From positions 62,001-126,000 of the forward strand of contig NZ_JAJQQP010000001.1 of the NCBI RefSeq assembly GCF_028994805.1: a DNA stretch of 64,000 nt. The letters are read 5' to 3'. Source of the stretch: Promicromonospora iranensis. Its GTDB lineage: Bacteria; Actinomycetota; Actinomycetes; Actinomycetales; Cellulomonadaceae. A program made the position numbers and the translations under genes. The notes under the pieces are model-generated. The model searched no databases, had not been told where the DNA came from, and saw only the letters and a list, made by a program, of their open reading frames with translations. This document shows, piece by piece, positions 32,320 through 40,152 of this stretch; positions within the stretch are counted from its first letter, which is position 1; each line of letters opens with the position of its first letter.

Positions 32320-33360
32320 TCACCGCTCCGGCGTCAGCACCACCTGACCGGCCCAGGCGAACCCGCCGCCGAACCCGAACAGCAGCGCGGGCACGCCCGC
32401 CGGGATCTTGCCCGCGTGCCACCACTTGGACAGGCCCATGGGGATCGACGCCGCCGACGTGTTGCCCGACTCCGTGATGTCCGTGACCACGACCTTGCCC
32501 TCCAGCCCGAGGGCCTTGGCCAGCGGCTCGATGATCCGCAGGTTGGCCTGGTGCGCGACCAGCACCTCGATGTCGTCGAGCCCGAGCCCGGCCCGGGCGA
32601 CGACGTCGCGCGCCCGGTCCGCGGCCCGCGTGATGGCCCACTTGAAGACCGCCCGGCCGTCCTGCTGGAACTTCACCTCGGGCACCTCGATCCGCACCGC
32701 GGGCGTGAGCTCCGGCTCAGTGCCCCACACCACCGGCCCGACGGCGGGCGTGTCGGCCGCCCGCAGCACCGCAGCTCCCGCGCCGTCTGCGGTGAGGATG
32801 CACGTCGAGCGGTCGGTCCAGTCGGTGTACGCGGTGAGCTTCTCCGCCCCGATCACGACGGCCGTGCGGGCCGAACCGGTGCGGATCGCCTGGTCGGCCA
32901 GGCCGACCGCGTGGGCGAAGCCCGAGCAGGCCACGTTGAGGTCCATCGCCGCGGGACCCACGACGTTGCGCAGGTCCGGCGCCTCCTCACCCTCCGGCGT
33001 CGAGGCGCCCGGCTGGACCCCGGTGCGCAGCGCGTACGCCACCCGCCCGGCGGTGTTCGGCGACCGGTCGTCGTTGGTGGCCGTCGCGACGATCACCAGG
33101 TCGACCTCGTCGGCGGCCACCCCGGCATCGGCGAGCGCGTGCTCCGCGGCCGCCGTCGCCATGTCGGCGACGGTGACGTCGTCGCCCGCTACGTGGCGGG
33201 TGACGATGCCGGTACGCGACCGGATCCACTCGTCGTTGGTCTCGACGAACTGAGCGACGTCATCATTCGTGAGCGTCTTCGGTGGCTGGTGGTGACCGAG
33301 ACCGATGATGCGGGAGCCGGCAGCGCCGGGCGGGAGCGCGAGTACGGGCGACGTAGCCAT
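32320..33360 (-). CDS. fabH: Beta-ketoacyl-ACP synthase III (FabH-like)
   Basis: A 346-residue thiolase-fold condensing enzyme. The catalytic triad is visible: Cys in NVACSGFAHAV, His in VLVAHQANLRI and Asn in TESGNTSAASIP. N-terminal RIIGLGHHQPPKTLTNDD and TNDEWIRSRTGI are standard FabH. It condenses an acyl-CoA starter with malonyl-ACP to begin fatty acid synthesis; in actinobacteria it often prefers branched starters. It stands alone with no other fab gene in the window, so it may be a secondary copy or serve a special lipid. Its start lies 4 bp from the stop of the SprT-like gene upstream on the same strand. Confidence 0.9.
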   Translation of the reverse strand: MATSPVLALPPGAAGSRIIGLGHHQPPKTLTNDDVAQFVETNDEWIRSRTGIVTRHVAGDDVTVADMATAAAEHALADAGVAADEVDLVIVATATNDDRSPNTAGRVAYALRTGVQPGASTPEGEEAPDLRNVVGPAAMDLNVACSGFAHAVGLADQAIRTGSARTAVVIGAEKLTAYTDWTDRSTCILTADGAGAAVLRAADTPAVGPVVWGTEPELTPAVRIEVPEVKFQQDGRAVFKWAITRAADRARDVVARAGLGLDDIEVLVAHQANLRIIEPLAKALGLEGKVVVTDITESGNTSAASIPMGLSKWWHAGKIPAGVPALLFGFGGGFAWAGQVVLTPER

Positions 33361-33364
33361 GGGG

Positions 33365-33979
33365 TCAACGTAGCGCGCTCAGGTCGAACGGTTCGACGGC
33401 CAGGCCGGGAACCCGCTCCCGGGCAGCCCGCACGATGCGCTCCTCGGCTCCGGGGCCCGTCTCCAGCAGCTCGCCCACCTCGCGGAGCGCGCCGCGCAGC
33501 TGTGCGTCGTACCGCTCGCCCATCGCGGCGTTGCGGCCCTTGTACGTCCACGCGACCAGGTGGGCCAGGTTGAACCGGGGTCCGCACGACCGGCAGGACA
33601 TGATGCCCTGCGGCCGGCGGAACCGAGTCGTCCGGTGGCCGGCCGGGCACGCCCCGACCCAGGGCCCGTCGATGGAGGGCGCGGAGGGGTCGACGCACCG
33701 CCGGCCCGAGCATCCGATCCGCACCGCCACCTCCCGCCACACCGGCCCGTGCTTCGCCTTCGAGCCCGCGAGCGCGTGCGCCACCTCGTGCAGGATCGTG
33801 TCCCGCACCTCTCGCTCGTCGTGGATGCGGGTGAGCGGCGCGGAGAGACTGATACGGCGCTTGCCGTAGCTGCACATCCCGGCGCGCCGGACGGCGTCGT
33901 CGAACTCGAAGGTCCAGGCCTTCAGGCCGTGCTGGTCCATCAGCTCGCGCGCCATGCGCGAGGCGGCGACAAGGTTCAT
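33365..33979 (-). CDS. SprT-like zinc metallopeptidase
   Basis: A 204-residue SprT-like protein. The zinc-binding active site is TILHEVAHALAG (HExxH) near residue 65, followed by a third-ligand region KHGPVWREVAVRIGC. A C-terminal zinc ribbon has paired cysteines CSGRRC and SCRSCGPRF. Eukaryotic relatives (Spartan) digest DNA-protein crosslinks; bacterial roles are less clear. A perfect DnaA-box-like TTATCCACA lies upstream in the leader. It is encoded 4 bp ahead of the fabH-like gene on the same strand and could be co-transcribed with it. Confidence 0.85.
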   Translation of the reverse strand: MNLVAASRMARELMDQHGLKAWTFEFDDAVRRAGMCSYGKRRISLSAPLTRIHDEREVRDTILHEVAHALAGSKAKHGPVWREVAVRIGCSGRRCVDPSAPSIDGPWVGACPAGHRTTRFRRPQGIMSCRSCGPRFNLAHLVAWTYKGRNAAMGERYDAQLRGALREVGELLETGPGAEERIVRAARERVPGLAVEPFDLSALR

Positions 33980-34066
33980 GCGTACCCCTGCGGTGATCGT
34001 GGTGATTGTGTCCGGCCGTTCCGGACGCTGTCGAACCTACGTGGCTCCACTGACACCGACGCGAGG

Positions 34067-34075
34067 TTATCCACA
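34067..34075 (+). other. Isolated DnaA-box consensus
   Basis: TTATCCACA matches the DnaA box exactly. Only one copy is present and no AT-rich unwinding region or dnaA/dnaN gene is near, so it is not an origin. It could modulate the SprT-like promoter; chance cannot be excluded. Confidence 0.3.
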
Positions 34076-34099
34076 GTTCCGTGCAGCAGGCTCGACCGA

Positions 34100-36379
34100 T
34101 CAGCCGGCCGGCGGGATCGGGAAGTTCGCCCGGAACACGTTCGACGGGTCGTAGGCCGCCTTCACCGTCCGCAGCCGGCCGAGCGTCGGCTCCGGGAACG
34201 CCTCCAGCAGGCGCTCGGGTCGGTCGTCGGTGTCGAAGGACAGGTACGAACCGTCCTGCACCGGCCCGATCTCGGTGTCCCATGCCTGGTTGAGCCGGTC
34301 CTGGTTCGAGGCGAGCGCCGAGAGCGCGAAGTTCTGGTGTCGGTGTGCGTACGCCGTCGCGTCGGGCGCGACGTCGTTCCCGGCGCCACCGGTCGCCCGG
34401 ATGGACGTGAAGTACGACTCCCCCGTGGCCAGCAGGCGCTCGATCGCCCGGCTGGTCCCCTGGTCCAGGTGGGTGAGCAAGCCCGAGCGGGACGAGGGGT
34501 CACCGCCGCCGGAGTGGTGGGCGTCCTCCGTCCGCACGACACCCGAGTACGGCAGCAGCTGCGCCTGGTGGCCGAGCAGCGGGCCGGCGTCGGCCAGCAG
34601 CTCCAGCTGGGCGATCGCGTCGTCCGGGTCGGCGTCGGCGCCCTCCGCCGCGATGACCGTCATGAGCTGAGCCATCGGGCCCTGGCCGCCGCGTCCCGCC
34701 CCGAGGATCATGAACGAGGTGAGCCCCCGCGGGGCCGCCTCGACGGTGGCGCCCCACTTCTCCAGGAGCCCTGCGGTGTCCGTCGCGTCGAGCGTCATCT
34801 GGGAGAAGACGACGTCCCCGACCGCCCCGGCCTCGATCTCCAGCCAGGTCACCACGCCCATGTTCCCGCCTGCTCCGCGGAGCGCCCAGAACAGGTCGGG
34901 GTGCTCGTCGCGGGAGGTGCGCAGCACCCGCCCGTCGGCCGTGACCACCTCGGCGGCGACCACGTGGTCGATCGTCAGCCCCTGCAGCCTGCCCAGGAAG
35001 CCGATGCCGCCGGTGGTCGCGAGGCCGCCGACGCCGACGCCGCCGTGGTCGCCCGACGTGATGGCCCAGCCACGCGGTGCGAGCGCCGCCGCGACCTCGC
35101 CCCAGGTGGCACCGGCACCGATGCGCACGCGACGTGTCGCCTCGTCGACCACCTCGACCGACCGCATGCGGCTCGTGCTGAGCACCACGCCGCCGTCGTT
35201 CGTGGACCGGCCGGAGATCCCGTGCCCCGCCGAGCGGACGGCGAGCTCGACGCCCTGCTCCTGCGCCCAGGCCAGGCCCGACGCGACCTCGTCCGCATGC
35301 TGCGGCCGGAGCACCAGCCCCGGCGCGCCGGAGCGGAGGTAGTTGTGCCGCACCGCCCCGTACTCGCGGTCACCCGGCTCGACGGCGTGCGCCGCCAGCT
35401 CCGTCGGGAGCGAGTCGTAGTCGATCCCCGGCCTCCGTGCGGCCAGCGCCGCCGCACCTCGGCGGGCGACCGCCGGCACCGTGCCCGCGACGCGCCGCTC
35501 GGCCGCCACGGCCTCCCGCACCGCCGGCGCGACCTCGTGCGCGAACGCCCGGATCTGGTCGGGGTCGTCGCCCATGACGATGAACCCGCTCACGCCGTCC
35601 TCGAGGGCCAGGAGCGTCAGCTCCTCGACCCACTGGTCGGCCGGGCCCTGCAACGGGCCGGACGAGCGGTCGGTGATGGCACCGCCCAGGTTGAGCAGAC
35701 GGCGGATCTCGCTCGGCGAGCGGCCCGCCTCCTGTGCGGCCTCGTCGATCGTCACGTTGCCCCGGGCGAGGTCGCCCTCCTTGAAGTAGGGCAGCGAGGG
35801 CAGCCAGCCGTCGGCCTGCGCACCGGTGAGGCGGAGCATCCGCTTCTTGTACGCCCCGAGCCAGATCGGGATGTCGTGCGCGGGGGCGGGGCCTCGCTTG
35901 GCGCCGTCGACCCGGTGGAACTCTCCCGGCACGCGCAGCGGGGTGCGGTTGGCGGCGTCCCAGATGCCGCGCATGATCTCGATGCCCTCCTCGAGGGCGC
36001 CGACGGACTCGGCGGGCGTACGCCGGGTGGCGCCCATCGCGGCCATCGCGTCCCAGAAGCCGCCCGCACCCACACCCATCTCGAACCGGCCGCCGCTGAG
36101 CAGGTCGAGGCTCGCGGCCGACCGCGCCACGAGGGCCGGCTGACGCATGCCCAGGTTGAGCACGTTGCCGGAGATGTGGATGCGCTCGGTCTGCGCGGCG
36201 ACCCACGACATCAGGGTCCACGTGTCCAGGAACGACGGCTGGTACGGGTGGTCCTGGAAGGTGACGAGGTCCAGACCGAGCTGCTCCGAGAGCTGGGCGA
36301 GCCGGACCGGGCCCTGCGGGTCGCTGTTGGTGGGGGTGATGAACGTGCCGAAGAGCAGCTCGTGCCCGTAGTCGGTCAT
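34100..36379 (-). CDS. Luciferase-like monooxygenase fused to FAD-linked (berberine-bridge-type) oxidase
   Basis: About 759 residues from ATG 36379 (GAGGGA upstream). Residues 1-300 are a luciferase-like flavin monooxygenase: FGTFITPTNSDPQGPVRLAQ, HISGNVLNLGMRQPALVARS, GRFEMGVGAGGFWDAMAAMG. Residues about 315-757 form an FAD-linked oxidase. RPQHADEVASGLAWAQ and VRSAGHGISGRSTNDGG bind FAD and contain the usual flavin-linking His. GVGVGGLATTGGIGFL follows, and the end AYDPSNVFRANFPIPP is the BBE signature. No stop or frameshift separates the halves. Divergent from MarR, which probably represses it. Likely a two-flavin oxidation of an aromatic or terpenoid compound. Confidence 0.85.
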   Translation of the reverse strand: MTDYGHELLFGTFITPTNSDPQGPVRLAQLSEQLGLDLVTFQDHPYQPSFLDTWTLMSWVAAQTERIHISGNVLNLGMRQPALVARSAASLDLLSGGRFEMGVGAGGFWDAMAAMGATRRTPAESVGALEEGIEIMRGIWDAANRTPLRVPGEFHRVDGAKRGPAPAHDIPIWLGAYKKRMLRLTGAQADGWLPSLPYFKEGDLARGNVTIDEAAQEAGRSPSEIRRLLNLGGAITDRSSGPLQGPADQWVEELTLLALEDGVSGFIVMGDDPDQIRAFAHEVAPAVREAVAAERRVAGTVPAVARRGAAALAARRPGIDYDSLPTELAAHAVEPGDREYGAVRHNYLRSGAPGLVLRPQHADEVASGLAWAQEQGVELAVRSAGHGISGRSTNDGGVVLSTSRMRSVEVVDEATRRVRIGAGATWGEVAAALAPRGWAITSGDHGGVGVGGLATTGGIGFLGRLQGLTIDHVVAAEVVTADGRVLRTSRDEHPDLFWALRGAGGNMGVVTWLEIEAGAVGDVVFSQMTLDATDTAGLLEKWGATVEAAPRGLTSFMILGAGRGGQGPMAQLMTVIAAEGADADPDDAIAQLELLADAGPLLGHQAQLLPYSGVVRTEDAHHSGGGDPSSRSGLLTHLDQGTSRAIERLLATGESYFTSIRATGGAGNDVAPDATAYAHRHQNFALSALASNQDRLNQAWDTEIGPVQDGSYLSFDTDDRPERLLEAFPEPTLGRLRTVKAAYDPSNVFRANFPIPPAG

Positions 36380-36494
36380 GCGTGGGGTCCCTCGTGTCGG
36401 CTCGTCCACCGCTCGGCGCGGTGAATCGTCTGTACCGCAGATGATATTAGCAACAACTCTTCTCGGTGACAGCACATTCCCGTAGGATGACGGC
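36380..36494. promoter_or_regulatory. Divergent promoter region of the fusion oxidase and MarR genes
   Basis: An unusually AT-rich stretch around 36441-36462 carries a minus-strand -10 TAATAT. On the plus strand TAGGAT (36483-36488) ends six bases before the MarR ATG. The AT-rich block is the natural place for a MarR operator, though no clean palindrome is seen. Confidence 0.5.
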
Positions 36495-36995
36495 ATGAGC
36501 ACCACGCCCACCGAGGCCCGTCCGGGCCGGCACTCCCTGTTCGGCTGGTCGCTCGCCACGCTCCTGCGCGAGTGGAGCGCCCGGGTCGACGCCGCGGCCG
36601 ACGACCTGCCGCAGGGCACCCGGGGGTACCAGCTCCTCACGGCGGTGGTGCACGGGAATCTGCCGAGCCAGGCGGCGCTCGCCGCCACGCTCGGCATCGA
36701 CCGCACGGTCATGACCTACCTGCTGGACGCGTTCGAGGGCTGCGGGCTGGTCGAACGGCAGCTCGATCCCGCGGACCGGCGTGCGCGGCGCATCGTGGCC
36801 ACCGACAAGGGCTTGGAGGTGCTCGCCGCGATGGAGGCGCGTGTCGCCGCCGCGGAGGACGACCTGCTCGCCGGGCTGGAGCCAGCGCAGCGCACCTCGC
36901 TCCGCGAGCTGCTGGAACGTGCCGCCACGGGCACCGGCCCGGACGAGGACCCGTGCCGCACGGTGGTCGAGGCCACCGGCCCCCCACCCGGGTGA
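36495..36995 (+). CDS. MarR-family transcriptional regulator
   Basis: A 166-residue winged-helix regulator. The recognition region is LPSQAALAATLGIDRTVMTYLLDAFEGCGLVERQ, with the wing LDPADRRARRIVATDKG. MarR dimers bind operator DNA and dissociate when a phenolic or similar ligand binds. It is divergent from the fusion oxidase, which is the likely target. The transcript looks leaderless (TAGGAT then six bases then ATG). Its TGA stop is the first three bases of the family B hairpin that follows. Confidence 0.88.
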   Translation: MSTTPTEARPGRHSLFGWSLATLLREWSARVDAAADDLPQGTRGYQLLTAVVHGNLPSQAALAATLGIDRTVMTYLLDAFEGCGLVERQLDPADRRARRIVATDKGLEVLAAMEARVAAAEDDLLAGLEPAQRTSLRELLERAATGTGPDEDPCRTVVEATGPPPG

Positions 36996-37050
36996 GTGCG
37001 TGATATTTGCGCCGTCGAAACGTTCCGACGGCGCAAATATCACGCACTCA
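36993..37050. terminator. Family B hairpin, 25-bp perfect stem
   Basis: Arms 36993-37017 and 37026-37050 pair perfectly around an 8-nt loop. The left arm begins TGAGTGCGTGATATTTG, matching the hairpin at 20957-21013 in 15 of 17 positions. It lies between the convergent MarR and GntR genes and should terminate both. Confidence 0.8.
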
Positions 37051-37057
37051 ACAGCGC

Positions 37058-37753
37058 CTAGGTGTCCAGGGCCGCCTCGCGGTAGAAGCCCTCGATGTGC
37101 TCGCGCGTGAGCCGCTCGGCCTCGGCGCCGTCGTGCCGCGCGACGGCGTCGACGATCGCGCGGTGCTCGGCGGTCAGGCGCGCCGCGGTCCTCGGCCACG
37201 CCTCGACCGCGTCGGCACCCGTCACCACGTAGGAGGCGACGGCGGCCCGCATACCGCTCAGGATCGCCTCCACGAGCTGGTTCCCGCCCAGCCGGACGAG
37301 CTCGATGTGAAAGTCCTGGTCGTGCTCCACGAAGGCGGTCACATCGAGGCCCGGCGCGGCCATCGCCTCGACGTGCTCCCGCACCCGAGCCAGTGCGGCC
37401 TCGTCGGCCACCCGGGCGGCGGCGTCGCGGACCGCCCCCGCCTCCAGCAGCACGCGCGTGCGGACGACGTCGGACACGGGCAGCGTGCCGGACGCCACGT
37501 GCAGCCGCACCGCCGCACCGAGTCCCGCCGCGGGCCGGTCGATCAGGGTGGCCCCCGCGCTCGGTCCCGAGCCGGCGGCGGTGCGCACGATGCCCATCGC
37601 CTCCAGGATGCGGATGGCCTCGCGCACCGACGGGCGGGACACACCCAGCTCCTCCGCGAGCGCCCGCTCCGCCGGGAGCCGCTCGCCGATGGACCACCTG
37701 CCCGCGCTCAGTCCTGCCTCGATCTGGGCCAGGACGCGCTCGTGGGTTCTCAC
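37058..37753 (-). CDS. FadR-subfamily GntR regulator (probable lactate regulator)
   Basis: About 231 residues from GTG 37753; a GTG at 37783 would also be in frame but lies inside the operator. N-terminal winged helix: RTHERVLAQIEAGLSAGRW, LPAERALAEELGVSRPSVREAIRILEAMG. The C-terminal FCD domain has the metal/ligand residues FVEHDQDFHIELVRLGGN and LTAEHRAIVDAVARHD. Divergent from lutABC, with two palindromes between, so it is likely a LldR/LutR-type repressor released by lactate. Confidence in the family is high; the ligand is inferred. Confidence 0.87.
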   Translation of the reverse strand: MRTHERVLAQIEAGLSAGRWSIGERLPAERALAEELGVSRPSVREAIRILEAMGIVRTAAGSGPSAGATLIDRPAAGLGAAVRLHVASGTLPVSDVVRTRVLLEAGAVRDAAARVADEAALARVREHVEAMAAPGLDVTAFVEHDQDFHIELVRLGGNQLVEAILSGMRAAVASYVVTGADAVEAWPRTAARLTAEHRAIVDAVARHDGAEAERLTREHIEGFYREAALDT

Positions 37754-37768
37754 CGGGCGAGTGTACTT

Positions 37769-37809
37769 CTGTGGTCTGTCCACAGTGGGCTATGGTGAGG
37801 TCAGACCTC
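37769..37809. promoter_or_regulatory. lut operator region
   Basis: CTGTGG-TCTGT-CCACAG (37769-37785) and GAGGTC-A-GACCTC (37797-37809) are two palindromes flanking a -10-like TATGGT (37791-37796) for lutA. Placement over the promoter fits repression by the divergent GntR protein. Confidence 0.65.
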
Positions 37810-37825
37810 GAAGGAGAGTGTGCCC

Positions 37826-38635
37826 ATGCGCATAGCCCTGGCGGCCACCTGCATCGCTGACGCCATGTTCCCGCAGGCCCCGAGGGCCGTCGTGACGCTC
37901 CTGGAGCGGCTGGGCCACGAGGTGGTCTTCCCGGCCGGGCAGGCGTGCTGCGGCCAGATGCACGTCAACACCGGCTATCTCGCCGACGCCGTCCCGGTGG
38001 TCCAGAACCATGTGCGCACGTTCGCTCCGGTGACCGACGGCGAGTGGGACGCCGTCGTCGTGCCGTCCGGTTCCTGCACGGGGTCGATCCGGCACCAGCA
38101 GTCGATGGTCCTGGAGCGCGCCGGCCTCCACTCCGAGGCCCGCGCCGCGGCCGCCGTCGCCGAGCTCACCTACGAGCTGTCCGAGCTGCTGGTCGACGTG
38201 CTCGGCGTGACCGACGTCGGCGCGTGGTTCCCGCACCGCGTCACCTACCACCCCACCTGCCACTCCCTGCGGATGCTCGGTGTGGGCGACAAGCCCGAGC
38301 GGCTCCTGCGGGCCGTCGAAGGGCTGGAGCTCGCGCCGCTCGCGGAGGCCGAGGGCTGCTGCGGGTTCGGGGGGACGTTCTCGCTGAAGAACGCGGAGAC
38401 GTCCGCGGCGATGCTCGACGACAAGGTGGCGACCGTCGTGGACACGGGAGCCGAGGTCCTCACCGCGGGCGACTGGTCGTGCCTGATGCACATCGGGGGC
38501 GGCCTCTCGCGCGGCGGCACCGGCGTGCGGCCCATGCACCTGGCGGAGATCCTCGCCTCCACGCGGGAGTCGCCGGTGGTGCCGGGCCGGCACGGGTCCG
38601 GCCGCTCGGGAGCCACGACGGAGGTGGCCCGATGA
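37826..38635 (+). CDS. lutA: LutA-type iron-sulfur oxidoreductase subunit
   Basis: A 269-residue protein with two CCG domains: PAGQACCGQMHVNTGY in the first half and EGCCGFGGTFSLKN in the second, with HPTCHSLRMLG between. CCG cysteines bind an Fe-S cluster or act in heterodisulfide-type transfer. With LutB and LutC it oxidises L-lactate to pyruvate. I start at ATG 37826, nine bases after AAGGAG; a GTG six bases earlier is too close. Its stop overlaps the lutB start (ATGA). Confidence 0.92.
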   Translation: MRIALAATCIADAMFPQAPRAVVTLLERLGHEVVFPAGQACCGQMHVNTGYLADAVPVVQNHVRTFAPVTDGEWDAVVVPSGSCTGSIRHQQSMVLERAGLHSEARAAAAVAELTYELSELLVDVLGVTDVGAWFPHRVTYHPTCHSLRMLGVGDKPERLLRAVEGLELAPLAEAEGCCGFGGTFSLKNAETSAAMLDDKVATVVDTGAEVLTAGDWSCLMHIGGGLSRGGTGVRPMHLAEILASTRESPVVPGRHGSGRSGATTEVAR

Positions 38636-40152
38636 GCACGTTCCTCGGCATGCCCGCCGCGCGCGACCGACGCGGACCCGGCCCCGACGCCGCCCCGGGG
38701 ACCCTGTCCGGCGTCGGGCGCCCGGAGGACCCGCTGCACTGGGGCGCCTCGTTCCCCGACGCGGCGAAGGCGGCGCTCGACAACGGCCAGCTGCGCCGCA
38801 ACCTGGGCAAGGCGACGTCGACCATCCGGACCAAGCGGGCCCGCGTGGTCGGCGAGGTGCCCGACTGGGAGGCGCTGCGCGACGCCGGGTCCGCCGTGAA
38901 GACGGACGTCATGGCACGCCTGCCCGAGCTGCTCGAGGAGCTCGAGCGCAACGTCACCGCCCGGGGCGGGGTGGTGCACTGGGCGCGGGACGCCGCCGAG
39001 GCCAACCGGATCGTCGCCGACCTCGTGCGCGCCCGGGACACCGACGAGGTGGTCAAGGTCAAGTCCATGGCCACCCAGGAGATCGGGCTCAACGAGGCGC
39101 TCGCCGAGGAGGGCATCGCGGCGGTCGAGACGGACCTGGCGGAGCTCATCGTGCAGCTCGCGGACGACATGCCGTCGCACATCCTGGTGCCGGCCATCCA
39201 CCGCAACCGCACCGAGATCCGCGACATCTTCCTGGAGCGGATGGCGGACGCCCCGCCGGACCTCACGGACGTGCCCCGCGAGCTCGCCATGGCGGCCCGC
39301 GCGCACCTGCGGCGCAAGTTCCTGTCGGCGAAGGTCGCGATCAGCGGCGCCAACTTCGCCGTCGCGGACACCGGGACGCTCGCCGTGGTGGAGTCGGAGG
39401 GCAACGGCCGGATGTGCCTCACCATGCCCGAGACCCTGATCACCGTCATGGGGATCGAGAAGCTGATCCCCACCTTCGACGACCTCGAGGTGTTCCTGCA
39501 GCTGCTGCCGCGCTCCTCGACGGGCGAGCGGATGAACCCGTACACGTCGATGTGGACGGGCGTGACGCCGGGCGACGGGCCGCAGGAGTTCCACCTGGTG
39601 CTGCTCGACAACGGCCGCACCAAGGTGCTCGCCGACGAGGCCGGGCGCGCGGCGCTGCACTGCATCCGCTGCTCGGCCTGCCTGAACGTCTGCCCCGTGT
39701 ACGAGCGGGTGGGCGGCCACGCATACGGCTCGGTCTACCCCGGCCCGATCGGCGCGATCCTCACGCCGCAGCTCACGGGCGAGGAGTCGGACCTGCCGTA
39801 CGCCTCGACGCTGTGCGGCGCGTGCTACGAGGTGTGCCCCGTCAAGATCGACATCCCGTCGATCCTCGTGGAGCTGCGCGCGCGCGAGGTGTCGATGACC
39901 GCGGGCTCCGCGGGAGACACCGCCGACCGGGTCTGGAGCGCGGCCATGAAGGCGGCGTCCTTCGCCATGGCCGACGGCGCACGGTTCCGCCGCGCCGCCC
40001 GGGTACCACGACTGCTGCGCGCCATCTCGCGCAACGGCGTCATCAGGAAGCTGCCGTTCCCCGGCTCGCTGTGGACCCGGTCCAGGGACCTGATGGAGCC
40101 GCCGAAGCAGACGTTCCGCGACTGGTGGGACGGACGAGAGGACCAGCGATGA
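38632..40152 (+). CDS. lutB: LutB-type iron-sulfur lactate utilisation protein
   Basis: A 506-residue protein. The N-terminal half is a LUD domain (KSMATQEIGLNEALAEEGI, ISGANFAVADTGTLAVVESEGN). The C-terminal half has two 4Fe-4S motifs, CIRCSACLNVCP and CGACYEVCPVKIDIP. It carries electrons within the LutABC lactate dehydrogenase complex in the cytosol. The ATG overlaps lutA and the TGA overlaps lutC, so all three are coupled. Length and motifs are standard. Confidence 0.93.
   Translation: MSTFLGMPAARDRRGPGPDAAPGTLSGVGRPEDPLHWGASFPDAAKAALDNGQLRRNLGKATSTIRTKRARVVGEVPDWEALRDAGSAVKTDVMARLPELLEELERNVTARGGVVHWARDAAEANRIVADLVRARDTDEVVKVKSMATQEIGLNEALAEEGIAAVETDLAELIVQLADDMPSHILVPAIHRNRTEIRDIFLERMADAPPDLTDVPRELAMAARAHLRRKFLSAKVAISGANFAVADTGTLAVVESEGNGRMCLTMPETLITVMGIEKLIPTFDDLEVFLQLLPRSSTGERMNPYTSMWTGVTPGDGPQEFHLVLLDNGRTKVLADEAGRAALHCIRCSACLNVCPVYERVGGHAYGSVYPGPIGAILTPQLTGEESDLPYASTLCGACYEVCPVKIDIPSILVELRAREVSMTAGSAGDTADRVWSAAMKAASFAMADGARFRRAARVPRLLRAISRNGVIRKLPFPGSLWTRSRDLMEPPKQTFRDWWDGREDQR

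Noticed and set aside
34067-34075. Replication origin suggested by a perfect DnaA box
   Set aside because: Only one box, no AT-rich unwinding element and no dnaA or dnaN nearby.
36380-36712. Extension of the fusion oxidase through the MarR gene
   Set aside because: The reading frame continues antisense to MarR only by chance; ATG 36379 gives the standard start and has a ribosome site.
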